Source: Tieghemostelium lacteum (taxonomy: Eukaryota > Evosea > Eumycetozoa > Dictyosteliales > Raperosteliaceae). From it: a stretch of 64,000 bases of DNA. A program made the position numbers and the translations under genes. This document shows, in pieces, positions 1-9,459 of the stretch (position 1 is the first letter of the stretch; every line of letters starts with the position of its first letter). The notes beneath the pieces were generated by a model. It did not search any database. It saw only the letters and a list, made by a program, of their open reading frames with translations, and was not told the origin of the DNA. The stretch is from NCBI GenBank assembly GCA_001606155.1, contig LODT01000004.1, positions 1 to 64,000 of the forward strand. The letters run 5' to 3'.

Positions 1-70
1 ACCCTACCCTACCCTACCCTACCCTACCCTACCCTACCCTACCCTACCCTACCCTACCCTACCCTACCCT
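1..70. repeat. Telomere repeat tract, (ACCCT)14
   Basis: Fourteen perfect ACCCT units fill the first 70 bases. Read toward the chromosome end, the other strand is (AGGGT)n, so the G-rich strand points outward as a true telomere requires. The unit is five bases (TAGGG), one base shorter than the common TTAGGG. The repeat becomes irregular right after position 70. Confidence 0.93.
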
Positions 71-110
71 CAGTTAACCTCACCTAACCTACCCTACCCA
101 CCAATGTATT
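71..110. repeat. Degenerate telomere-like junction
   Basis: TTAACCT, CACCTAACCT and ACCCTACCC variants follow the perfect tract. They look like decayed telomere units and share the AACCT core with the 10-bp repeat farther in. Confidence 0.6.
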
Positions 111-237
111 TGCTTACCGACTAGAGTTACAGAGAATTTACCTTCTTCTTTCTCCATACGTTTGTAGAATACCATCAATTACTTATATTACTCCTATGTA
201 TGCAAACCTACCCAATACGTGCATAGAAAACCATCAA

Positions 238-756
238 TAACCTTCAACAACCTTCAACAACCTTCAATAACCTTCAATAACCTTCATTAACCTTCAATAA
301 CCTTCATTAACCTTCAATAACCTTCATTAACCTTCAATAACCTTCATTAACCTTCAACAACCTTCATCAACCTTCAATTAACCTTCATTAACCTTCATTA
401 ACCTTCAACAACCTTCATTAACCTTCATCAACCTTCAACATTCATCAACCTTCATCAACCTTCAACAACCTTCATTAACTTTCATTAACCCTCAAAACCT
501 TCAACAACCTTCATCAACCTTCAACAACCTTCAACAACCTTCAATAACCTTCAATAACCTTCATTAACCCTCAACAACCTTCATCAACCTTCAATAACCT
601 TCAATAACCTTCATTAACCTTCAATAACCTTCATCAACCTTCATTAACCTTCATTAACCTTCAACAAACTTCATTAACCTTCATTAACCTTCATTCACCT
701 TAAATAACCTTCATTCACCTTAAATAACCTTCATTAACCTTCAATAACCTTCCAAT
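238..756. repeat. Subtelomeric 10-bp minisatellite (CCTTCAWYAA)
   Basis: About fifty tandem copies of a 10-base unit are seen, mainly CCTTCAATAA, CCTTCATTAA, CCTTCAACAA and CCTTCATCAA. A few copies have an extra or missing base. Positions 7 to 9 vary while CCTTCA and the final AA are nearly fixed. The plus strand has no G at all here. Position 111-237, between junction and repeat, is unique AT-rich sequence with no gene. Confidence 0.9.
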
Positions 757-1618
757 AACCCATAAAACTTTCCAACAATCTCCAATACCATTTTCCAAAC
801 CCTCCAACAATATCCAATACCTTTTAATAATCTTCAATTCCAACATTACTACACTGCCTTTCATTAATAAGCAATTTCAATCAGATTCAACCTAATCAAA
901 CCAACATTATAATCCAAGATCATCAAAATATATTTGAAATCCTGCTACTCTTTCGTAATATGATATCTTTGTTATTTAATATCAATTTATATTAATGAAT
1001 ATATTCAATACATTAATACTATTAACTCTGATCACCCCACCCATTAATATTTGCTAAAATAACACCATCATAGTTTCAATCACCACAACTGATACATTGC
1101 TTTCAGGTGATAATGGAACAACTCAACTTGACTAAAATATACAATATCATCAATAAACAGTGTTGATCTTTTATTGAGGCCACTACTGAATTGATGATAA
1201 ACAATAGTGATCTAATGTGTTACTAGATATGTTGTTGAATTTAATCTCTGCTGTATTATATTGGAGGATTATTTCCACTATTCTAAGATGGGGTAATAAG
1301 ACATTGATTGTATTGTCATACAATCCTTTAGTCAATATATCTATTTATCAAATTTAATGGGATTAATGAACCAAGAATATAAAAAGTCTTTTTATATTCT
1401 CTATCAAAATCTAAAGAATATAAACACTTGATCTTTCATCTGTGGTGCTTGTGTTTAGTAATACTTCCACAGCAACTATACTTATAGTAAATAAATCATA
1501 GTTATTTATCAAAACAAATTAAAATTTTACCCATTTTTAACAGTGATTCATTAATAAAAATTTTTTTTTTTTAATTTTTCATTTTAAACTTCAACAGTTG
1601 AAGTAACAACATCACAAT
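757..1618. other. Subtelomeric gene-poor stretch
   Basis: No convincing reading frame is present. Positions 758-765 read ACCCATAA, identical to the upstream element of Dictyostelium small-RNA genes, but no recognisable RNA follows about 60 bases later. Positions 1374-1400 form a near-perfect inverted repeat, listed separately. The last 100 bases are the promoter and leader of the SLY1 gene. No transposable element was recognised. Confidence 0.6.
1374..1400. repeat. 27-bp inverted repeat (hairpin)
   Basis: AGAATATAAAAAG and its exact reverse complement CTTTTTATATTCT face each other across a single T. The 13-bp arms would form a very stable hairpin in DNA or RNA. It lies about 220 bases upstream of the first gene. 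Confidence 0.8.
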
Positions 1619-3586
1619 ATGAATACAAGCTCAACATCCTTTGGATTTGATTTTTCATTTTCAATCAGAGACAAACAGATTGAATCAATCAATAGAATGT
1701 TAAAATTAAAACAAAATGAAAATGATACTAGTACAAATTGGCAAGAAGTTTGGAAAATATTAGTATTCGACAGTTATTGTAGTTCAATTATTGCACCAAT
1801 TCTAACCAAAGGAGCATTAAGAAACCAAGGTGTTACATTACACTTACAATTACACTCAGATCGTCAACCTATTCAAGATGTACCAGCAATCTATTTTGTT
1901 TTACCAACATTAGATAACATTAAAAGAATAGCAGAGGTATATATTTATTTGCAGCATAATTATTATCAAAATGAGGAATACTAACACCAATTTATTATAG
2001 GACTGTAAAAATAAACTCTATGATAATATATATTTAAATTTTGCATCAAGATTATCAAATGAATTAATGGAAGAATTGGTAACATTGACAATTCAGAGTG
2101 ATACAGTTAATATGATTACCAAACTATACGATCAATTTATAAACTTTATATCATTAGAAAAAGATTTATTTGTTTTTAATCAACCAAAAAACAGTTATCA
2201 CGCGTTTAATGACCCAACTATAAAGGATACAGTAGCACAAGAACATATTAATACAGTAGTAGATAGTCTATTTTCAGTATTAGTTACTATGGGAGTAATA
2301 CCTATTATTAGATGTCCCAAAAATTCAACAGCAGAGATGATTAGTTTGGCTTTAGAAAAGAAAATAGCACAACATGTTCAACAAACAGGTAGTGGTGGTG
2401 CAAATTTATTTTCCAGTAACAATGAAATGGGATCACAACTCAGTTCATTTTATCGTCCTGTATTGGTGATATTAGATAGAAATATAGATTTATCAGTAAT
2501 GTTACATCACCCATGGACTTATCAGGCATTGGCACATGATATTCTATCAATGAATATGAATAAGGTTAAAGTAGATGTAAACTCATCTGGACAAACTACT
2601 AGACAAACCTATGATCTAGATTCGTCATTAGATACATTTTGGCAACAAAATAGTGGTGTTGCATTTCCATCGGTTGCAGGTGATATAAAAACCCACATTA
2701 ATGAATACACAGAGCAAACCAATCAGTTATCACAAATGACATCCTATAACATTGATGAAATTGATGATCTTAAACCACCAAAAGAAATTCAAACCAAAGG
2801 TCTAGGCGAGCTATTAACTCAAATTCGAGCCAAAAAGAGATCTATTGATCTTCACACCAATTTGGCAACAGCATTGATGAATCAGATTAAAGATAGACAA
2901 ATTGATTATTTCTTTGCAATGGAAGAGGCAATCATCACCAGGTCACTAGTAGATAAAAAAGAGTTAGCATCATTAATAACATCACCAATTCAAGGGGAAA
3001 GTGGTGGTAGAGGAACTCTGGAAGATAAAATTAGATTATTATTAATTTATTTCCTCTCAAGTAAATCCATTCCCACCTCAGAAATGGAACAATATGAAGA
3101 CAGTCTAAAGAAAATGGGTGCTGATCTATCAAGTTTGGATTATTTCAAAAAGACTAAAGCATTTAATGATAGTTTAGCCATAGTGAACAGTGGTCCATCA
3201 AGTGGTGCTGGTGGTTCAACATCAAAAACTACAGGTTTCATACAAATGATTACAGCCTACCAACCAGTTGAATCATTCACCAATATGTTTTCACAAGGTG
3301 TCAGATCTCTACTACCAAAATCTAAAGATCTTTTTGTTACCAGAATTGTTGAATCCATTATGGACCTAAAAAATTCACCACTGGAATCTGATTTTCACTA
3401 TCTAGATCCAAAAATTACAAACAAATCAAATATTCCAAAGAGAGCTACTCCATTTAAAGAGGCAATTGTATTTGTAGTTGGTGGTGGTAATTATGTTGAA
3501 TATCAAAATTTACAAGATTTCTCAAAGGTATGTATTTTGATAATCTAAACAAGACTTTTTGAATTTTATTCTAACTTTTTTATTTC

Positions 3587-3632
<46 letters not shown>

Positions 3633-3729
3633 GAAACATAATAAGAAAATAATTTATGGAAGTACAGAATTATTAACATCTAATGAGTTTTTACAACAAG
3701 TTAAATCGTTAAAGGAACATTTGAATTAA
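1619..3729 (+). CDS. sly1: SLY1/SCFD1, Sec1/Munc18-family SNARE regulator
   Basis: Cytosolic Sec1/Munc18-family protein that binds syntaxin-5-type SNAREs and drives fusion of ER-to-Golgi vesicles. The product has 646 residues, close to the family's usual length. Exons are 1619-1936, 2001-3527 and 3634-3729, all in phase 0. Donors are GTATAT and GTATGT. The family is recognised from DCKNKLYDN and LNFASRLS after the first splice, [19 protein letters not shown] in the middle, and the C-terminal block [11 protein letters not shown]. The second intron ends in a run of AAT units that abuts the acceptor. This is the gene nearest the telomere. Its stop codon faces that of the next gene across 50 bases, so the 3' ends of the two transcripts probably overlap. 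Confidence 0.93.
3587..3632. repeat. (AAT)15 array in SLY1 intron 2
   Basis: A perfect AAT run fills the last part of the intron. Its final TAG is the splice acceptor, so the array replaces the usual pyrimidine-rich tract. Confidence 0.85.
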
Positions 3730-3779
3730 ATATAATAATAATAAATAATGCATTTTTATTTCCATTGAAGGTTATAGTA

Positions 3780-4883
3780 CTATAGTTTTTGAGCTAAAAT
3801 TACTTGTATTGGTCTACCATCATCTAAAAATGTTTCATGATAGTGAATAACTTTAAAGATTGGTTCAGTGAAAATTTGTTTTAGTTCATTTACTTTAAGT
3901 AAAAATCTTTTTCTTTTTGGTTTACCATGTGAGGGTTCCATGAATGTATGATAAAGAATGAAACCATTCTTTCTAATAATATCAGTTAAAACTCTAAATA
4001 ATGGTCTATAAAGATATCTTGCAACATGAACTAAATCAAAACCATTTGGTTCCTTTAATAATAATAATTGTTTAATTTTATCTAAATGTTCTAATTGTTG
4101 AATATTTGGTTCTTTATCATTGAAATCATCTGGATTGAATGCCTCTAAATCCAATAAAAGTGAATGTATAGTAGATTGAGAATCAGTTACTAATCTATTT
4201 GCAGCCAATATCATTTTATTCAACAGAATTTCATCATTATCTACACCATAAATATTCCATCTTACTTGATTTTTTCTATTTAAAAGATAAAGACAATCCC
4301 TACCTGAACCACATGCAATATCAATAGCATTTAATAATTGAATTTTTTTTTTTTCTTCTATTTCTGATGTTGTTGTTGTTTTGTATTTTAAAAATAGACT
4401 ATTTTCAATAAAGTCAATTGATTCCTCCAGATATTTACATGCTTTCCATAAAATAATTGATTTTTCTATTCCAGATTCACATTGTAATTCTTCTAAAAGA
4501 TTATTACTATTATTATGACTAAATTGGTAAAGTAAAGATGATTGTTTGAAAATGATGAAATTATAGTTTTTCAATGAATCACTGATTTGTGATATTTGAA
4601 TATTTTTATCATTATCATTATAATAAATTGCTAAATTAGAAGATCTTGGTGGTAATTCATAAATTCTCTCTAGGAATTCAGTGTATGGTATATTTGTTGA
4701 GTGGGGAAAATGTGATTGTGAAAATTCCTCACTACTTCGTAAATCAATTAAATTGATATTTTGTGTCTGTGTTATTTCATTATTATTATTATTTTCTAAA
4801 AGTTTTAATAGTTTGTTATTTAATTCTTGATTGAATTGGTTTTTAATGACCCATTTAATGAGGAATAACGCTTCGTTGTTCAT
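3780..4883 (-). CDS. Rhodanese-like / SAM-dependent methyltransferase fusion
   Basis: Single-exon protein of 367 residues in two parts. Residues about 40-105 resemble a rhodanese fold (NLIDLRSSEEFSQSHFPHS), but the loop that normally holds the catalytic Cys has none, so sulfur transfer is unlikely. The second half has a methyltransferase motif I (AIDIACGSGRDCLYLL), an acidic residue for the SAM ribose (YGVDNDE) and the end of a TehB-like fold (GFILYHTFMEP). The substrate is unknown. The start is the first ATG in a good context, at 4883. It is divergent to COP1, with only 81 bases between the two start codons. Confidence 0.8.
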   Translation of the reverse strand: MNNEALFLIKWVIKNQFNQELNNKLLKLLENNNNNEITQTQNINLIDLRSSEEFSQSHFPHSTNIPYTEFLERIYELPPRSSNLAIYYNDNDKNIQISQISDSLKNYNFIIFKQSSLLYQFSHNNSNNLLEELQCESGIEKSIILWKACKYLEESIDFIENSLFLKYKTTTTSEIEEKKKIQLLNAIDIACGSGRDCLYLLNRKNQVRWNIYGVDNDEILLNKMILAANRLVTDSQSTIHSLLLDLEAFNPDDFNDKEPNIQQLEHLDKIKQLLLLKEPNGFDLVHVARYLYRPLFRVLTDIIRKNGFILYHTFMEPSHGKPKRKRFLLKVNELKQIFTEPIFKVIHYHETFLDDGRPIQVILAQKL

Positions 4884-4964
4884 ATTCTTTTTTTTTTTTG
4901 AATGAAAAACATTTTGTTTTTTTTTAATTTTAACACATACAGACCCTAATTTTTTTTGCAATAT

Positions 4965-5410
4965 ATGGATGACAACAACAATACAAGTAATAATAATATA
5001 AATTCTCCATTGTCCCCTTCTACCAATAATAACAACAGTAATAGTAATCAACACACTACTTCAAATAGCAGCAATAATTTAAATAATATCAGATTATCAG
5101 ATTCTATAAACTTAGATGAGATTGCACATATATCTTTAAACAGCAGTAATAATTTAAGTAATAGTTTATCTAGTAATAATATCAATAGTTCAACCCCTAG
5201 TTATTATACATCTATTCAAAAATTAAATAGGGCAAGAGTTTCAATTTCTACATATCAAAACAATAATTCAACAAATAATAACAACACAAACACCAACAAC
5301 AACAACAATAATACTAATATGGTGGATGTTAATTCACCTATGGATGTAGTTAATGATGATTCTGTGAATAACTCGACATCTACTACCTCAACATTATCCA
5401 ACAATAACTC

Positions 5411-5449
<39 letters not shown>

Positions 5450-6168
5450 CACTAGCACAACTACAACCACAACATCACAAAATTCATCAAATGTTAAACA
5501 ATTACCAAAAAGAAAATCAGAGGATGAAGATTTAGATGAACTTCAATGTCCTATATGTTTAGACATTATTAAAGAACCATTCATTTCAAAATGTGGTCAT
5601 TCATATTGTTATCATTGTATAACTATTCATCTACAAAAGAATCATGCATGCCCTCTATGTATGAGTTTCCTCACTAGAGATCAAATATTTCCAAATTTTG
5701 CCTGTAAATATTATAATATTTAATTGAACATATTAACCTATTAGTTCTAATATTGTTTTTTTTATAGTAAATAAATTCATAGAAAAAGTATCAGCACAAA
5801 CCAATTTAATACCAACACCAGCAGTTAAAAAGTTTAGATCAATTGCCAATGAGCAATTATCAATTCACGATATAAATATGATGGTATCCTCATTATTGGA
5901 AAAAAAGAAAATACTAGAATTACAAGATCAACAAGTAGAATTTGATATCCTTTTAGATTTCCTACAAAAAACAAAAGCTCAAAAAATGGATGCTTTTAAA
6001 CAATTAAAAAAACAGATATCCTATCTAGAATCTGATATCAAAGTAGTCGAATATCAAAAAGAATTAAGTGAGAGTTCTAAAGAGAATATGATATCAAATC
6101 CATCATCACCAACTACCTCAATGAACCTAAAAGGTTGGAGATCACCAAACAATAGTCCAAAGATTGCA

Positions 6169-6202
<34 letters not shown>

Positions 6203-6231
6203 GTAGTTCAAATAATTTATCAAATATACAA

Positions 6232-6298
<67 letters not shown>

Positions 6299-7533
6299 TT
6301 TTAAATTCCAAAAGAAGAATTGATTCTCATTTAGAAGATTTACAAGCATGTTATTTTACATCCTATTCAGAATTAGAAAACAAACAACAACAACAACAAC
6401 AACAACAACAAATGAATCAAATAGGAAAAGAAATATTAGGTAACAGTTCACAGAGTATAAATTTTAATGGTAGTATAAATATGCAAGTAGAAAGTAGTAT
6501 TGTAAATAATACTATTGGTCAAGGATTATTAAATTTCAGTAAGAATCTGTTAAAATTTACCAGATATAATGAATTTAAGGTGATAGCATCACTTAAATAT
6601 GGAGATTTATATAATACCTCATCGATTGTTAGCAGTATAGAATTTGATAGAGATGATGAATTTTTTGCAACAGCAGGTGTAACCAAAAAAATTAAAATAT
6701 TTGAATTTGCTCAGATTAGAGATCATGTAGAAGTTCATGCCCCAATGAAAGAAATGACCTGTCGATCAAAGATCAGTTGTCTTTCATGGAATACCTATGT
6801 TAAATCACAAATTGCATCGTCAGACTATGAAGGTATTATTAGTCTATGGGATGTGAATACTGGTCAGAATGTAGCTACACTGGAGGAACATGAAAAGAGA
6901 GTTTGGTCTGTAGATTTTTCAAAATCTGATCCAACACAATTGGCATCAGGATCCGATGATACCAAAGTTAAATTGTGGTCAACCAACTCTGACAGAGCAA
7001 TTACTACCATTGACAGCAAAGCCAATATTTGTTGTGTTAAATTTAATCCATCATCGGCACATTTAATTGCATTTGGATCAGCAGATCACCATATTCATTA
7101 TTATGATTTGAGGCAATATAAGGAGCCATTATTTATTTTTAAGGGTCACAGAAAGGCAGTTAGTTATGTAAAATTTATGAACAAAGATGAAATTATTTCA
7201 GCTTCCACTGATAGTACTCTAAAATTATGGAATGTAAATAAGACAGAGTGTGTACGTACTTTTACAGGTCATTCTAATGAAAAGAATTTTGTTGGTCTAA
7301 CTGTAAATGGTGATTATATTTGTTGTGGTTCTGAAAATAATGGTGTATATACCTACTATAAAACTCTATCTAAACCAATTGTTACTCATAGATTTGGTAC
7401 CAATTCTGGTGCTGGTGAAGAAACTGATGATGATGGTTCTCAATTTGTCAGTAGTGTGTGTTGGAAAAAAGATTCAAATATACTATTGGCTGCAAATAGT
7501 CAAGGTAATATTAAAGTTTTAGAATTACTTTAA
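4965..7533 (+). CDS. cop1: COP1-like RING / WD40 E3 ubiquitin ligase
   Basis: Homologue of COP1, an E3 ligase that with other adaptors targets regulators for degradation. Exons are 4965-5703 and 5768-7533 (intron with GTAAAT donor, phase 1), giving 834 residues. A low-complexity N-terminus is followed by a C3HC4 RING (CPICLD...CGHSYCYHC...CPLC, about 195-235). A coiled coil lies around 285-345, then long poly-Asn and poly-Gln runs. A seven-bladed WD40 propeller makes up the last 290 residues. The propeller has COP1-type hallmarks such as NEKNFVGLTVNGDYICCGSE and VYTYYKTLSKP. The spliced junction NFALNKFIEK restores the segment that follows the RING in COP1 of plants and animals. Confidence 0.93.
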
Positions 7534-7653
7534 TATAATAAACTTTACATTTGAAATTTAATTTCAAAATAATTTTTATTTAATTTCTATAATATAAATC
7601 TTTAACATTATCTATTTTTTTTTATTTTTTTGAAAATATTGATCATAACGATA

Positions 7654-9324
7654 ATGTTAAATATCTTTAATAAATGTTTAAATTTACAAATAACAAAAAA
7701 ATATTTAATAAATAATAATAGATATTATTCAACTATTAGTAGTAGTAGTAGTAGTAGTAGTAGTGGAAATATAAAAAGTGAAGAATTTAAAAATTCAGAT
7801 GCATATATAATATCAAAGAATAATAAAGCATGGGAAGTTATTATTGGTATTGAAGTACATGCACAAACTAAAAGTAAAGAAAAATTATTTTCAGATAGTG
7901 CAAATATAGGATCAATGGAAGGATTTAGAGCCAATTCTAGAGTTTCATTTACAGATGCAGCATTTCCAGGTACCTTACCAATACTGAATGAGAAATGTGT
8001 TGAACAAGCTATAAAGACTGGTTTAGCATTGGGTGCTAAAATTAATAAGTATTCTTATTTTGATAGAAAACATTATTTCTATCAAGATCTTCCACAAGGA
8101 TATCAGATTACACAATATAATGAACCAATTGTTAAAGGTGGTCAAATGTTATTGAATCTCAGTAATCAGAGGCAAAAACTAATAAGAATAAGTCATATAC
8201 AATTAGAACAAGATTCTGGTAAATCTATACACGATATTCATCCAACATTGTCATTTGTTGATCTAAATAGAGCAGGTATTGGTCTAATGGAGATTGTATC
8301 ACATGCTGATTTTAATAGTTCTGAACAAGTAGGTGCCTATATTAAACAACTACAACATTTACTAAAACATATTGGTTCAAGTGATGCTAATATGCAATTT
8401 GGTGAGATGCGTTGTGATGTTAATATAAGTGTACATGAACCAAATACACCACTAGGGACTAGGGTAGAGTTAAAGAATATGATTTCTGCCAAGGCAATTA
8501 TGGGTTCTATTGATGCTGAGGCACAAAGACAAATTGAGATACTAGAGAATGGTGGTAAAATTCAAAGAGAAACTAGAGGTTTCAATCAGGAAACTGGTCA
8601 GACTTTTCATCTAAGAACTAAACAAGATGAGGTTGATTATAGATTCTTCTCTGAACCAGATTTACCACCCCTTATTATTTCTGATAGTCAAATTAATAGA
8701 ATACGTGAGAATCTTGGTGAATTACCTCAAGATATGAAACAAAGAATTATTAGACAATATTCACTAAATGAATATGATGCATCTCTACTGATGGAAGATC
8801 AAAGAGTTGCTAAATATTTTGAAGAATCTATACATTTCAATTCACAAACGAAACCTAGAGAAATTAAAAAAATTCTACCATGGATACTAAAAGAAATGTT
8901 TTCGTGGATGAATCAACACAATCAATCATTCCAATCCATACCAATCAGTGTTAAGAGATTTTGTGAATTTTTAGATCTCATTGAGAGTGGTCTAATATCT
9001 ACTAGAGCTGGTAAAACCATCTTTGATAAAATGTTATCACAAGCAAATGAAGATAATAATTTTACATCTATGGATTTAGATCCAAAAGCTTTAGTTGATT
9101 CTTTGGGTTTATCACAGATTTCTGATGATGAATATCTAGATAAATTGTGCCATCGATTGGTTATTGATCACCCAACTCAAACTACAGAATATAAAAGTGG
9201 TAAAACAAGAGTTTATAAATTCTTTATTGGTGAAATTATGAAATTAACAAAAGGTCGTTCAAATCCTGAAAAGGTAAATTTATATCTTAAAAAATATTTA
9301 GATACTCCTAATGTACAAAAATAA
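7654..9324 (+). CDS. gatB: Glutamyl-tRNA(Gln) amidotransferase subunit B, mitochondrial
   Basis: GatB forms the GatCAB complex that converts Glu-tRNA(Gln) to Gln-tRNA(Gln) in mitochondria. The product has 556 residues in one exon. An N-terminal basic, hydroxylated leader (MLNIFNKCLNLQITKKYL...YYSTISSS) looks like a mitochondrial targeting peptide. Family motifs are clear: IIGIEVHAQ, FPGTLPILNE, YFYQDLPQGYQITQY, DLNRAGIGLMEIVS and MRCDVNISVHEP. The C-terminus carries the tail domain that contacts tRNA. Start chosen at the first ATG of the frame. A poly-Ser run (AGT)n sits between leader and enzyme. Confidence 0.95.
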   Translation: MLNIFNKCLNLQITKKYLINNNRYYSTISSSSSSSSSGNIKSEEFKNSDAYIISKNNKAWEVIIGIEVHAQTKSKEKLFSDSANIGSMEGFRANSRVSFTDAAFPGTLPILNEKCVEQAIKTGLALGAKINKYSYFDRKHYFYQDLPQGYQITQYNEPIVKGGQMLLNLSNQRQKLIRISHIQLEQDSGKSIHDIHPTLSFVDLNRAGIGLMEIVSHADFNSSEQVGAYIKQLQHLLKHIGSSDANMQFGEMRCDVNISVHEPNTPLGTRVELKNMISAKAIMGSIDAEAQRQIEILENGGKIQRETRGFNQETGQTFHLRTKQDEVDYRFFSEPDLPPLIISDSQINRIRENLGELPQDMKQRIIRQYSLNEYDASLLMEDQRVAKYFEESIHFNSQTKPREIKKILPWILKEMFSWMNQHNQSFQSIPISVKRFCEFLDLIESGLISTRAGKTIFDKMLSQANEDNNFTSMDLDPKALVDSLGLSQISDDEYLDKLCHRLVIDHPTQTTEYKSGKTRVYKFFIGEIMKLTKGRSNPEKVNLYLKKYLDTPNVQK

Positions 9325-9374
9325 ATAAATACATCTTATCATCAGTGAATATATAAATGATGAAAGATCTATTT

Positions 9375-9388
9375 GATTTCCGGAAATC
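9375..9388. promoter_or_regulatory. 14-bp perfect palindrome
   Basis: GATTTCCGGAAATC lies 72 bases upstream of the next start codon and 50 bases after the GatB stop. The GC-rich centre is unusual in this AT-rich spacer, so a dimeric factor could bind here. This is a guess from position and symmetry only. Confidence 0.35.
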
Positions 9389-9459
9389 GATTTTACCTTT
9401 TCAATCACTTTTTTTTTTTTAATTATTTCTATTCATTTCAATTTAGTATTGTGTTTCAA

